DNA from: Rhizobium sp. C1
GTDB lineage: Bacteria > Pseudomonadota > Alphaproteobacteria > Rhizobiales > Rhizobiaceae
DNA: 64,000 nucleotides
Reading direction: 5' to 3'
Assembly: GCF_021026335.1 (NCBI RefSeq)
Contig: NZ_JAJNCY010000013.1
Span: 1-64,000, forward strand
In this document: positions 17,694 to 26,523 of the stretch, piece by piece
Layout: each line of letters starts with the position of its first letter
How positions within the stretch are numbered: the first letter of the stretch is position 1
Notes under the pieces: model-generated
Seen by the model: only the letters and a program-made list of their open reading frames with translations
Databases searched by the model: none
What the model was told of the DNA's origin: nothing
Made by a program: the position numbers and the translations under genes

Positions 17694-18968
17694 TCACTTG
17701 AAGACCGCGTTGGGATTGTCGAGGCTCTTCGAAGTGCCAACCTTGATCTCGTCGAGGCCGAGCGCCGTCACCGCGCGCTGGATCGACTTCGTCTGATCGA
17801 TCAGGCCGTCGATGCCCCGCTGAACCGTGGCATTGCCTTCCTTGTTGCCCTCGGCGATCATCTGGTCATAGGCTTCGACCGTTTCGCCGCGCTTCTTCAG
17901 CGCTTCCATGGCAGCCATGGTCACGTCGAGCTTGCCCTGAAGCTCCTTGGCGACAGCCGGATCCTTTTCCTGCAGCAGATCGCGGATCGAGGGACCCGTC
18001 ATCTTCGTGCCGTCGAGGCGGGTATAGTTGCCGGTATAGCCGGTCATGATGCCGACCATGTCGTAATAGTGCGAATTGTAGGTGTTGTCGGAGAAGCAGT
18101 CCTGCTCCTCTTCCGGATCATGCAGCAGCAGGCCGAGCTTCATGCGCTCGCCCGCCAGTTCACCATAGGAAAGCGAGCCCATGCCGGTCAGAAGCGCGGT
18201 GAGCCCCGCCTTCGGATTGTCGGTCAGCACCTTGGCCGCCGCACCGTCCGGTTCGAAAGCCTTGACGATATAGTCGAGGTCGGAGACCAGCAGCGACGCG
18301 GCCGAGCGCAGATATTCGGCGCGGCGGTCGCAATTGCCATGCGTGCAATTCTTCAGGTCGTAGTCGGTGTAGGGCCGGTTGCCGGCGCCCGGGCCGGTCC
18401 CGTTGAGGTCCTGACCCCAGAGCAGAAATTCGATAGCATGATATCCTGTCGCCACATTCGCATCAATGCCATTGGCCGAATGCAGCGTGTTGGCGAGAAA
18501 GTCCGGTGTCAGATGCGAGGCATCGACCGGCTTGCCGTTGATGGTGATCGTCTTGTTTGCAATCACATTGGCCGTGTAGAGCGGGTTCTCGTCGCTTTCC
18601 GTGCCGTATTTGGCCGTGTCGACATAGTCGATCAGCCCCTCGTCGAGCGGCCAGGCATTGACCTTGCCTTCCCATTCATCAACGACCGGATTTCCGAAAC
18701 GATAGTGTTCCGTCTGCAGATAGGCGGGGCGCGCCGCAATCCAGGCCGCCCGTGCGGCCTTCAGTCCGGCCTCGGAAGGTGCGGCGAGGAAATCGTTGAT
18801 CGCCTTGTCCAGACGCTTCGCCCCCGTCAGCGCGTCCTGATAGTCCGCGTGCGCGATCTCGCGATAATGCGCGACGACGGCAGCCGGGCTGGTGTCGGCG
18901 TGCGCGGCCAGCGGTTGAATGGCGGTAGCGGCAAGGACAGCCGCGCCGGCAACAAATTGTCTCATCAT
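17694..18968 (-). CDS. Imelysin family (IrpA-like) periplasmic protein
   Basis: This 424-residue protein has a Sec signal (MMRQFVAGAAVLAATAIQPLAAHA) and the full imelysin motif GYHAIEFLLWGQD near residue 150, a later HDPEEEQDCFSDNT near 270 and a long helical C-terminus. Family members are iron-regulated periplasmic or surface proteins, sometimes called IrpA or ICMP. The start at 18968 is supported by AAGGGGC 7 bases upstream. It heads the cluster imelysin, cytochrome, imelysin, DUF1513, and lies 110 bases downstream of the methyltransferase gene. Binding of iron or heme is family knowledge, not shown here. Confidence 0.9.
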   Translation of the reverse strand: MMRQFVAGAAVLAATAIQPLAAHADTSPAAVVAHYREIAHADYQDALTGAKRLDKAINDFLAAPSEAGLKAARAAWIAARPAYLQTEHYRFGNPVVDEWEGKVNAWPLDEGLIDYVDTAKYGTESDENPLYTANVIANKTITINGKPVDASHLTPDFLANTLHSANGIDANVATGYHAIEFLLWGQDLNGTGPGAGNRPYTDYDLKNCTHGNCDRRAEYLRSAASLLVSDLDYIVKAFEPDGAAAKVLTDNPKAGLTALLTGMGSLSYGELAGERMKLGLLLHDPEEEQDCFSDNTYNSHYYDMVGIMTGYTGNYTRLDGTKMTGPSIRDLLQEKDPAVAKELQGKLDVTMAAMEALKKRGETVEAYDQMIAEGNKEGNATVQRGIDGLIDQTKSIQRAVTALGLDEIKVGTSKSLDNPNAVFK

Positions 18969-19078
18969 GAAAGCCCCTTCAACGGCCCGGCGGTCCGGGA
19001 TTGATACGGCGCTTTCATGACCCACAAAAAAACTTGTGTCAAATACTCTCGTTTTGAACCATTCCAGAGTTTTTGCTC

Positions 19079-20371
19079 TTATTGCGGCCGGCGCTGCATC
19101 AGGCAGAAATAGAAGCCGTCGGTGTCGCTGGTTGCCGGAGACAGCGTGATGCCGGTCCCGGCAGCGTCGAGTGGCTTGAGGTCGGTCTGCCGGGTGAGGC
19201 GGGCAAAATCGTCAAAAGACGAACGCAGCTCGAATTCGGGATGGTCTGCAAGGAAGCTCTGCACCTGCTCCTGGTTTTCCTGCGGCAGCAGCGAGCAGGT
19301 GACGTAAGCTAGGTGCCCGCCTGGGCGGAGATAGGAGGAGGCCGCTTCGAGAACGTCGCGCTGCTGCGTCACGCGCTCGCCAAGGTTCTTTTCCGTCAGC
19401 CGCCATTTCGTGTCGGGCCGCCGCCGCCACGTTCCCGTTCCGGTGCAGGGCGCGTCGATCAGCACGCGATCGAATTTGCCGGAGAGCGGCTTCAGCGACC
19501 CCAGACCGTCGTGAACCTGCACATTGCGTGTGCCGGCCCGTTTCAGGCGCTCAATGATGGGAGAAAGGCGCTTGCGGTCCGCGTCATAGGCATGGACCTG
19601 GCCCTTGTTGTGCATCACGGCCGAAAGCGCGAGCGTCTTTCCGCCGCCACCGGCGCAATAATCGAGAATCTGCTCGCCTTCCTGCGCCATCACCAGACCG
19701 GCGACGAGCTGCGAGCCCTCATCCTGCACCTCGAACCAGCCCTTCGCGAAGGAAAGTTCAGCCGTCACATTGGGCAGACGGTCGGAAAGCTTGCCCGCTG
19801 CAACCCGCACACCGTCCGGCGCCAGGCGGCATGCTTCGGCGCCGGCACGCTCCAGCGCCTTGACCACCTTGTCGCGGTCGGCCTTCAGCGTGTTGGCGCG
19901 CAGATCAAGAGACGGCCGCGCCGTCAGCGCCTTCGCCTCGGCCAGCCATTGATCGCCGAAATTCCGCTCAAAGTCAGCGACGACCCATTCTGGAATGTCG
20001 CCCTGAACGTGAAGCGGCGCATCCTCGATCCGTCGGGCAGCAAGAGCCTGCAGTTGCGCATCGGGAAGCGGGGGTGGCGCAAAGCGGTCGCCAACAAGCT
20101 CGGCAGCAAGCGTTTCCGGCGTAAAGCCCCATTGGCGGAACATGACGGCATGGCCGAGCGTTAAAGCGCTGTCGTCATCGAGGAGCCAGGCATGCGAAAG
20201 CTTCATGCGCAGCGCGTCATAGACAATATTGCCTATGGCGGCCCGGTCGCCGGAGCCGGCGAAGCGGTGGGAAAGACCCCAGTCCTTCAGCGCGTCGGCC
20301 ACAGGGCGTCGTCTGGTCTCGATATCGTCAAGAACCTCGATCGCCCCCGCCAGCCGTCCGCCAAGTCGCAT
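19079..20371 (-). CDS. RsmB/NOP-family RNA (cytosine-5) methyltransferase
   Basis: This 430-residue SAM-dependent enzyme methylates C5 of cytosine, most likely in 16S rRNA. The methyltransferase domain shows the SAM-binding DYCAGGGGKTLALSA near 225, DAPCTGTGTWRRRPD near 290 with the motif IV cysteine, and YVTCSL near 345 with the motif VI cysteine, the pair used by m5C enzymes. The N-terminal 150 residues are helical and may be a diverged NusB-like domain. In rhizobia a gene of this type commonly lies near guaA; here five genes lie between them. Confidence 0.9.
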   Translation of the reverse strand: MRLGGRLAGAIEVLDDIETRRRPVADALKDWGLSHRFAGSGDRAAIGNIVYDALRMKLSHAWLLDDDSALTLGHAVMFRQWGFTPETLAAELVGDRFAPPPLPDAQLQALAARRIEDAPLHVQGDIPEWVVADFERNFGDQWLAEAKALTARPSLDLRANTLKADRDKVVKALERAGAEACRLAPDGVRVAAGKLSDRLPNVTAELSFAKGWFEVQDEGSQLVAGLVMAQEGEQILDYCAGGGGKTLALSAVMHNKGQVHAYDADRKRLSPIIERLKRAGTRNVQVHDGLGSLKPLSGKFDRVLIDAPCTGTGTWRRRPDTKWRLTEKNLGERVTQQRDVLEAASSYLRPGGHLAYVTCSLLPQENQEQVQSFLADHPEFELRSSFDDFARLTRQTDLKPLDAAGTGITLSPATSDTDGFYFCLMQRRPQ

Positions 20372-20455
20372 GTCTGCTCGTCTCCGTCTTCGCCCGTCAG
20401 GGCACTTTCATCGCTTCGTTAACGACGAAACGACGCAAGAGCAAGGAGAAGCGGA

Positions 20456-20818
20456 TCAGCCAAGGACTTCGTAGCAGACTTTCGCCGTGCCGGTGGCGAT
20501 CATGTGGAGCGAGTTGGCAGCACCACGCGACAGGTCCAGAACACGGCCGCGAATGAAGGGTCCGCGATCATTGACGCGCACGACGACGCTGTTGCCGTTG
20601 CGCATGTTGGTGACTTTGATCTTTGTTCCGAAGGCCAGCGACCGATGCGCGGCGGTGAGATGCGAGGGGTTCATGCGCTCGCCCGAGGCGGTCTTGGAAT
20701 GCGCCGCATACCAGGAGGCGCCGCCACAGCCACGCGCGGCATATGCCTCTCCGGTTGTAGACACCAGGCCGAGACCCATTGAAAGGCCGAGGGCCAAAGT
20801 GCGAAAACGGAATGCCAT
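20456..20818 (-). CDS. RlpA-like double-psi beta-barrel protein
   Basis: A 120-residue secreted protein with a signal peptide ([27 protein letters not shown]) and a compact double-psi beta-barrel domain. It shows the RlpA pattern [26 protein letters not shown] and [16 protein letters not shown]. It lacks the C-terminal SPOR domain and lipobox of full RlpA, so it is a minimal single-domain version. RlpA proteins act on peptidoglycan as lytic transglycosylases; activity of this short form is inferred. It sits alone with no clear terminator. Confidence 0.9.
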   Translation of the reverse strand: MAFRFRTLALGLSMGLGLVSTTGEAYAARGCGGASWYAAHSKTASGERMNPSHLTAAHRSLAFGTKIKVTNMRNGNSVVVRVNDRGPFIRGRVLDLSRGAANSLHMIATGTAKVCYEVLG

Positions 20819-21156
20819 TTCTAGAACTCTCCAGATGAGGAAAAAATTTCTCTGGGGCGAGCTTCAAAGGGTCAAAAATGGCTGAAAAGTGCCACAACCA
20901 ATCACGGAACATTACAGTCTGAAATATTTTGCGCAAACGAATTGCGGATCAAAAAAACTTCGTATTCCGTAGTTTTTGGAATTTATCTAGAAGATTCAAT
21001 GTTTCCTATATGGAGGCCGCAGATTGGGAGATGATTATTCCAATTCCGCAGCCGCTCACGGAATCCCGTGACATTCCTTGCTCAGACGCGGACAAGGAGC
21101 ACGTATTCAAGGTTAAGAAATTGATAATTACACTTTTTGGTAGTTAAAATTTGAGA
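20819..21156. other. AT-rich intergenic region, no convincing gene
   Basis: This 338-base gap between the RlpA-like and SDR genes is distinctly AT-rich. It holds an A/T-rich hairpin (AAAAACT 20953-20959 with AGTTTTT 20971-20977) and an inverted repeat ATTCCG/CGGAAT near 21040-21062. An open frame from about 21010 to 21147 (45 codons from ATG) shows no Shine-Dalgarno or family signature. Part of the region is probably the rlpA-like promoter. Confidence 0.5.
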
Positions 21157-22029
21157 TTAAGGCAGCCAGTTGCCACAATTCCAGAGGTTTTCGAGCGAGG
21201 ACCGGTAGTTCGGATGCCCGAAACCAAAGCCAAGTCGCCGGATTTTGGCGTTCGAGACCCGCTTGTTCTCTCCATAAAAGGAGCGCGCCATGGGGCTGAG
21301 TTCGGCGGTTGCAAAGTCGGTTTCGGGCGGCGGTTCGACGCCCATCAGCTGTGCGGCGAAGGCCACGACATCCTGCGGCGGGGCCGGTTCGTCGTCGGTG
21401 ACATTATAGATGCCGCCAAGTTGACGCTCGGCCAGAAACCGCGTTGCCGCGCCGATATCCTCGACGCGAATGCGATTGAAGACCTGGTGCGCCTTGACGA
21501 TGCGCTTGGCGGTGCCCTCTTTCAGATTGACGAAGGCGTTGCGCCCCGGCCCATAGATACCCGAGAGCCGGAGCACGGCGACGGGCAAACCTGAAGCGGC
21601 GGCAAAGGCCTGCCAGCCGGCTTCCGCCTCCGTCCGCTCCACGGAGCGCCGCGACACAGGCCGGCATTCGGTCTCCTCGTCGACCCAGGCCCCGTCATGA
21701 TCGCCGTAGACGCCGACGGTGGAAAGATATCCCACCCATTCCAGCTTCGGCATCAGAGAGGAGAGCCGCGCTGCGCCCCAATGCAGCAGGGGGTCGCCTT
21801 CCGGGCCGGGCGCGATTGACTGGACGAGATGCGTGGTCTGCGAAAGACGGGCGCAAAACGCCTCATCCGGTTCGCCGCCGGCATAGAGATAAGCGTCAAC
21901 GCCTTTCGCCTTCAGTCGCTCGGCCTTGTCCGGCGTGCGCGTCGTTCCGGCAACCGGGCCCAGGAGATCGCTGCAGGCCTCGGCAATCGCCTTGCCCGAA
22001 TAGCCGCAGCCGAAGATCGTCAATGTCAT
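21157..22029 (-). CDS. SDR-family NAD(P)-dependent epimerase-like protein
   Basis: This 290-residue cytoplasmic protein is an extended/atypical SDR of the YeeZ-like group. The N-terminal glycine-rich motif is GCGYSGKAI instead of the usual GxxGxxG. The central YLSTVGVYGDHDG and the later LRLSGIYGPGRN are typical of sugar-nucleotide epimerase-like folds. The canonical YxxxK pair is not obvious, so catalytic activity is uncertain. It starts one base after the queG stop, so it is the last gene of a gst-queG-SDR operon. Confidence 0.82.
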   Translation of the reverse strand: MTLTIFGCGYSGKAIAEACSDLLGPVAGTTRTPDKAERLKAKGVDAYLYAGGEPDEAFCARLSQTTHLVQSIAPGPEGDPLLHWGAARLSSLMPKLEWVGYLSTVGVYGDHDGAWVDEETECRPVSRRSVERTEAEAGWQAFAAASGLPVAVLRLSGIYGPGRNAFVNLKEGTAKRIVKAHQVFNRIRVEDIGAATRFLAERQLGGIYNVTDDEPAPPQDVVAFAAQLMGVEPPPETDFATAELSPMARSFYGENKRVSNAKIRRLGFGFGHPNYRSSLENLWNCGNWLP

Positions 22030-22030
22030 T

Positions 22031-23152
22031 TCAATGTCCCAGCGAATCCCGTTCGCTGAGTACTATAGGATCGCTTTCCCCCTTGGGAAGGGCCCTCAGC
22101 GCAGCGTCCGGACCTTCGAGCGATGCGACGGCCCAAAGCGCACTGGCCCGCACGACCGGATCGTCATCCGCGAGCAGGCCCTGGCAGAGGGGGAGAAGGC
22201 TGGGGTCTGCGGAATTCCCCGCGGCGATCAGGCAATTGCGGATGAAGCGGTTTCGCCCGATCCGCTTGATCGGCGAGCCGGTGAAGAAACTGCGGAATGC
22301 GGCGTCGTCCAGCCCCAGCAGAAAATCGAGCCGTGGAGCCGCAAGTTCGGGACGCGGCTGCAACTTCATCTCGCGTGCCGTCTGGGCAAACTTGTTCCAC
22401 GGACAGGCGGCAAGACAATCGTCGCAGCCATAGATGCGGTTTCCCATCGCCGCGCGGAACTCTGCGCCGATCATACCCTTGTGTTCGATGGTCAGGTAGG
22501 AAATGCAGCGCCGCGCATCGATCCGGCCGGGCGCCGGAAATGCCTGTGTAGGACAGGCGTCGAGACAGGCGCGGCATGAGCCGCAATGATCCGTCTCGGT
22601 GGTGTCGGGCGCGATCTCCGTGGTCGTGAAGATCGAACCGAGGAAGAACCAGGAGCCAAGTTCCCGGCTGACGAGATTGGTATGCTTGCCCTGCCAGCCA
22701 AGCCCCGCCTGCATGGCGAGCGGCTTTTCCATGACAGGCGCGGTATCGACGAAGACCTTCACGTCTTCGCCCGTTCGCGCGGCAATCTTGCCGGCCAGTT
22801 CCTTGAGCTTGCCCTTGATAATGTCGTGATAGTCGCGATTGCGGGCATAGACGGAGATATTGCCGCGATCCGGCATCTGCGTCGTTGCCAGCGGGTCGCC
22901 GTTCGGGCCATAATTCATGGCAAGCACGACGACGCTGTTGGCTTCCGGCCAAAGCATCCTGGGATCGGCGCGCCGCGCGGCCGTCTCCACCATCCAGTCC
23001 ATGGTCCCGTGAAAGCCGGCGCTGACAAAGCCGGCCAGATCTTCAGCCAGCCGGGGCGAGGCCTCTGCCGGCGCAATCCGCGCCGCAGAAAAGCCGAGAC
23101 GCAAAGCCTCGGCCTTGATGAATGCTCTCAGCTTGTCCGTTGTCTCTGCCAT
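22031..23152 (-). CDS. queG: Epoxyqueuosine reductase QueG
   Basis: This 373-residue cytoplasmic enzyme reduces epoxyqueuosine to queuosine in the wobble position of tRNAs for Tyr, His, Asp and Asn, using cobalamin and two [4Fe-4S] clusters. Both ferredoxin-like motifs are visible, [12 protein letters not shown] near 190 and [14 protein letters not shown] near 240. A HEAT-like C-terminal region follows. Length is typical. It lies 37 bases after the GST-fold gene and one base before the SDR gene, so it is co-transcribed. Confidence 0.95.
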   Translation of the reverse strand: MAETTDKLRAFIKAEALRLGFSAARIAPAEASPRLAEDLAGFVSAGFHGTMDWMVETAARRADPRMLWPEANSVVVLAMNYGPNGDPLATTQMPDRGNISVYARNRDYHDIIKGKLKELAGKIAARTGEDVKVFVDTAPVMEKPLAMQAGLGWQGKHTNLVSRELGSWFFLGSIFTTTEIAPDTTETDHCGSCRACLDACPTQAFPAPGRIDARRCISYLTIEHKGMIGAEFRAAMGNRIYGCDDCLAACPWNKFAQTAREMKLQPRPELAAPRLDFLLGLDDAAFRSFFTGSPIKRIGRNRFIRNCLIAAGNSADPSLLPLCQGLLADDDPVVRASALWAVASLEGPDAALRALPKGESDPIVLSERDSLGH

Positions 23153-23189
23153 GGGGCGAGTTTACGCGTTCCCGTGCAGCCCGGCGAGA

Positions 23190-23882
23190 TCAGAAATCGA
23201 GATCGGCATAATGCGATACCGGTGTCACCCCGCGCACACGCTCCGAGAGAAGCTGGCGGAACGAGGGGCGCGACTTGATGCGCTGATACCAGTCGCGCGC
23301 TTGCGGAGATTCCGCCCAGGTGATTTCGCCAAGATAATCAAGCTCGGAAAGCGCCGCGGCTGCGGCCAGATCCGCATAGCTCAGCCGACTGCCGGCGAGA
23401 TAGCTGCGCGACCCTGCGAGCCAAGAGATATATTTCATGTGCTGGCGGATATTGCCGCGCGCCATGCGCAAGATCTTCGAATCCGGTGCGCCGCCGCCGA
23501 GCGTCGGCGGCATCTGCAGCTTGAAGATCCGCTCGCGCACCAGCGGCTTCGTGACGTCGGCTTCCATCTTGACCAGGAACCACTCGACCAGCCGGCGGAT
23601 TTCTGCCCGCTGAAAAGGGTCTTCGGCGAGCAGTCGCTTGTCCCGCTTCAGAATGCCGGAGGTCTCGTCAAGGAACTCGGAAATCACCGTTGCGCCGCAC
23701 AGGACGCGCATGTTGTCATCGACAAGCACAGGCAGCGTACCGGACGGATTGAGCTTGATGAAATCCTTGCGCATTTCCCAGGGCTGCTCTTCCGTGAGCT
23801 CGACAGGCAGGCCGTACTCGCCGAGAACAAGGCGGATGAACCGCGAGGCGGACGACATGGTGTGATGATAAAGTACTGGCAT
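23190..23882 (-). CDS. Glutathione S-transferase family protein (possible FzlA)
   Basis: A 230-residue protein with an N-terminal thioredoxin-like GST domain (residues 1-80, NPSGTLPVLVDD near 45) and an all-helical C-terminal domain. Position and overall look recall FzlA, the alphaproteobacterial GST-fold protein that binds FtsZ and curves its filaments, which also has a conserved N-terminal tryptophan like the one in EQPWEMR near 35. That identity is my inference; a catalytic GST cannot be ruled out. It heads the operon with queG and an SDR gene. Confidence 0.8.
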   Translation of the reverse strand: MPVLYHHTMSSASRFIRLVLGEYGLPVELTEEQPWEMRKDFIKLNPSGTLPVLVDDNMRVLCGATVISEFLDETSGILKRDKRLLAEDPFQRAEIRRLVEWFLVKMEADVTKPLVRERIFKLQMPPTLGGGAPDSKILRMARGNIRQHMKYISWLAGSRSYLAGSRLSYADLAAAAALSELDYLGEITWAESPQARDWYQRIKSRPSFRQLLSERVRGVTPVSHYADLDF

Positions 23883-23964
23883 TGATTCCGTTTCGGTCCG
23901 GTTCGGCGCTCCTGGGGTGGCTCGCCCGCATTCGTTTACAAAATCCTAGCGCCCAGGGTTTAAG

Positions 23965-23980
23965 AAAAGCTATAGCTTTT
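23965..23980. promoter_or_regulatory. 16-bp perfect palindrome between GST-like gene and uppP
   Basis: AAAAGCTATAGCTTTT is a perfect palindrome in the 281-base divergent region. It may be an operator for either gene, or a small hairpin with stem AAAAGC/GCTTTT. It lies about 83 bases upstream of the GST-like start. Confidence 0.35.
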
Positions 23981-24163
23981 GCCAATTCCGCGATTCGCCC
24001 GTCCTTCAGCATTTTCAAATCTCATAAAGAGGTCATTTCATGACACGCCGCTCTGAATGATCCGGATGGCCGCTTCCTTGCGCCTTTCCCCCGGCCAGGA
24101 GCTGCCTCTTTCTCGTCATCCAGCCGGTTGTCCAACTGCAATCATGGTCCCACGGAGAGATCG

Positions 24164-24970
24164 ATGGACTATATCAATGCAATTCTTCTCGGCATCATCG
24201 AAGGGATCACGGAATTTCTCCCGATCTCCTCGACCGGCCACCTTCTGATCGCCGAACAATGGCTGGGCGACCGGTCCGACACGTTCAACGTCGTCATCCA
24301 GGCCGGCGCGATCCTCGCCGTTACCTTTATCTATTGGCAGCGCATTCTCTCGCTCCTTCTCGGCTTCCGCGATCCTGAAAACCGCGATTATCTGCTGAAG
24401 CTGATTGTCGCCTTTCTCATCACGGCCGTGCTTGGCCTGATTGTCACGAAAATGGGCTTCAAGCTGCCTGAAAGCGTCGTTCCGATCGCCTGGGCGCTGA
24501 TCATCGGCGGCATCTGGATGATTGTTGCCGAGCAGATTGCGGCGCGCCGCCCGGCCAGCTCCAAGGTGACATGGCCCGTCGCCATCATCGTCGGCCTCGC
24601 CCAGATCGTCGCGGGCGTTTTCCCCGGCACATCGCGTTCCGGCGCCACCATCTTCGCGGCGATGCTCTTCGGCACCGGAAACCGTGCTGCGGCAACCGAG
24701 TTCGCCTTCCTCGTCGGCATCCCGACCATGTATGCCGCCAGCGGCTATGAGCTGCTGAAGTCTATCAAGGCCGCCAAGCTCGAGAATGCCCCGCCGGAAA
24801 ACTGGACGCTGCTCGGCATCGCCTTCGTTGTTTCGATGATCGTCGCCTTCGTCTCGGTCAAGTGGCTGCTCGGCTATATCCGTTCCAACCGCTTCACGGC
24901 CTTTGCGATCTACCGCATCATCCTCGGCGTCGCGCTTTTCGGCATGCTCGGCCTCGGCTGGGTTAAGTAA
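24164..24970 (+). CDS. uppP: Undecaprenyl-diphosphatase UppP (BacA)
   Basis: This 268-residue integral membrane enzyme dephosphorylates undecaprenyl diphosphate to recycle the lipid carrier of peptidoglycan and other surface polymers. The two active-site segments are present: EGITEFLPISSTGH near residue 17 and PGTSRSGATI near 160. About eight hydrophobic segments are seen. GGAGAG precedes the ATG at 24164 by 5 bases, which decides this start over an in-frame upstream ATG. No linked cell-wall genes are nearby. Confidence 0.96.
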   Translation: MDYINAILLGIIEGITEFLPISSTGHLLIAEQWLGDRSDTFNVVIQAGAILAVTFIYWQRILSLLLGFRDPENRDYLLKLIVAFLITAVLGLIVTKMGFKLPESVVPIAWALIIGGIWMIVAEQIAARRPASSKVTWPVAIIVGLAQIVAGVFPGTSRSGATIFAAMLFGTGNRAAATEFAFLVGIPTMYAASGYELLKSIKAAKLENAPPENWTLLGIAFVVSMIVAFVSVKWLLGYIRSNRFTAFAIYRIILGVALFGMLGLGWVK

Positions 24971-25067
24971 GATCAAGGACGAATAGTCCGATAGCGAACA
25001 GGATGCTCCAGGCATTGCCGGGAGCATTACGGAACCACCCGGCAGCAAAACAGGCTCGGAGACGGCC

Positions 25068-25418
25068 ATGCGCCCTCGGATCATCATGCTGACAGGCGTC
25101 ACCCACGCCAATCGCCATCAGGTTACCGCCGATATCAACGACGCAGTCGTGTCCGCCGGGGGATGGGTCAGCGATCACACCTTCCTCTCCAACATCGCGA
25201 CCAATTTCCGCATGGTGCTGCCGCCGCAGGGGCTTGCGCGGTTCCGCGATCTGGTAACGACGGCGGGCGTCCATCTGGATGCCGAGAGCGAGACGGCCGT
25301 CGCAGACCTGATCGCCAACGAAAAAGGCCTGCCGGAAGAGCTTCCGGCAAGCCTCAATGTCACCTTCATTCATGATGAGCCCGATCTGCGGCGCGAGGTT
25401 CCGGCCGTTCCGGGGTGA
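25068..25418 (+). CDS. Small conserved hypothetical protein
   Basis: A 116-residue soluble protein starting MRPRIIMLTGVTHANRHQVTADINDAV. It appears to belong to a group of short proteins found in Rhizobiales. The alternating beta-strand/helix pattern could form an ACT-like or ferredoxin-like fold, but I do not recognise a named family. GGAGACGGCC precedes the ATG. It follows uppP by 97 bases and converges on cysK with a 7-base gap. Confidence 0.7.
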   Translation: MRPRIIMLTGVTHANRHQVTADINDAVVSAGGWVSDHTFLSNIATNFRMVLPPQGLARFRDLVTTAGVHLDAESETAVADLIANEKGLPEELPASLNVTFIHDEPDLRREVPAVPG

Positions 25419-25425
25419 GAACGGT

Positions 25426-26391
25426 TTATGCCAGACCGTCGAAAAGCGCCGTCGACAGATAACGTTCGGCAAAGGACGGGATGATCACGACAATCGTCTT
25501 GCCGGCATTTTCCTCGCGGGCTCCCACCTTGATCGCCGCCGTCAGCGCCGCGCCCGACGAAATTCCGACCGGTACGCCCTCCAGGCGAGCCACGAGACGG
25601 GCGGTTTCGAAAGCCTCGTCATTCGTGACCGTCACCACTTCATCATAGACCGACGTATCAAGTACCTTCGGGGTGAAGCCCGCGCCGATGCCTTGGATCT
25701 TGTGCGGGCCGGGCGCGCCGCCGGAAAGAACCGGGCTGTCGGCCGGCTCGACCGCGATGACCTTAACTGAGGGCTTTCGCTCTTTCAGCACCTGTCCGGT
25801 GCCGGTAATGGTGCCGCCCGTGCCGATGCCGGACACGAAGATATCGACACCGCCATCGGTGTCGTTCCAGATCTCCTCGGCCGTCGTCTTGCGGTGGATT
25901 TCCGGGTTGGCCGGGTTTTCGAACTGCTGCGGGATGATCGCGTCGGGCAGGGTGGTGGCCAACTCCTCGGCCTTGGCAATCGCACCCTTCATGCCCTTCG
26001 GGCCTTCCGTGAGCACGAGTTCGGCACCCAGCAGCGCCAGCATCTTGCGGCGTTCGACCGACATGGTTTCCGGCATGGTCAGGATCAGCTTGTAGCCCTT
26101 GGCGGCAGCGGCAAAGGCGAGCGCAATGCCGGTATTGCCGGACGTCGGCTCAACAAGCGTGGTTTTGCCGGGCGTGATCTTGCCCTGCGCTTCCAGGCTT
26201 TCGATCATGGCGACGCCGATGCGGTCCTTGACGGAGGCGATGGGGTTGAAGAATTCAAGCTTGGCGAGAAGGTTCGCCTTCACGCCCTTTTCCTTCGCCA
26301 GCTTGTCGAGGCGGACAATGGGCGTATCGCCGATGGTCTCGATGATCGAATTATAGACGCGGCCACGTCCCGGCTTCTTTGCCGCCATCAT
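25426..26391 (-). CDS. cysK: Cysteine synthase A
   Basis: This 321-residue PLP enzyme makes cysteine from O-acetylserine and sulfide. The PLP lysine lies in [15 protein letters not shown] near residue 46, followed by [11 protein letters not shown] near 73 and the phosphate loop [13 protein letters not shown] near 178. The start at 26391 is supported by GGGAGA 6 bases upstream. Its N-terminal extension [11 protein letters not shown] is basic. It is a single gene, convergent with the small hypothetical gene. Confidence 0.95.
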   Translation of the reverse strand: MMAAKKPGRGRVYNSIIETIGDTPIVRLDKLAKEKGVKANLLAKLEFFNPIASVKDRIGVAMIESLEAQGKITPGKTTLVEPTSGNTGIALAFAAAAKGYKLILTMPETMSVERRKMLALLGAELVLTEGPKGMKGAIAKAEELATTLPDAIIPQQFENPANPEIHRKTTAEEIWNDTDGGVDIFVSGIGTGGTITGTGQVLKERKPSVKVIAVEPADSPVLSGGAPGPHKIQGIGAGFTPKVLDTSVYDEVVTVTNDEAFETARLVARLEGVPVGISSGAALTAAIKVGAREENAGKTIVVIIPSFAERYLSTALFDGLA

Positions 26392-26523
26392 GTGTCTCCC
26401 AGATTGAATGTCTTGGAATGCAAGATAGGCACAAACGGAAACCCTCGCCAGAACCGAATGATCGGGGGAGCGGGCGCGAAGAGAATTTTCTGCCAAATTC
26501 GGCCCGTTTGGCGAATGTCCGTG

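Noticed and set aside
20929-21147. Possible 72-codon plus-strand gene in an AT-rich gap
   Set aside because: The full-length frame begins with TTG; the internal ATG version is only 45 codons. No Shine-Dalgarno and no family signature.
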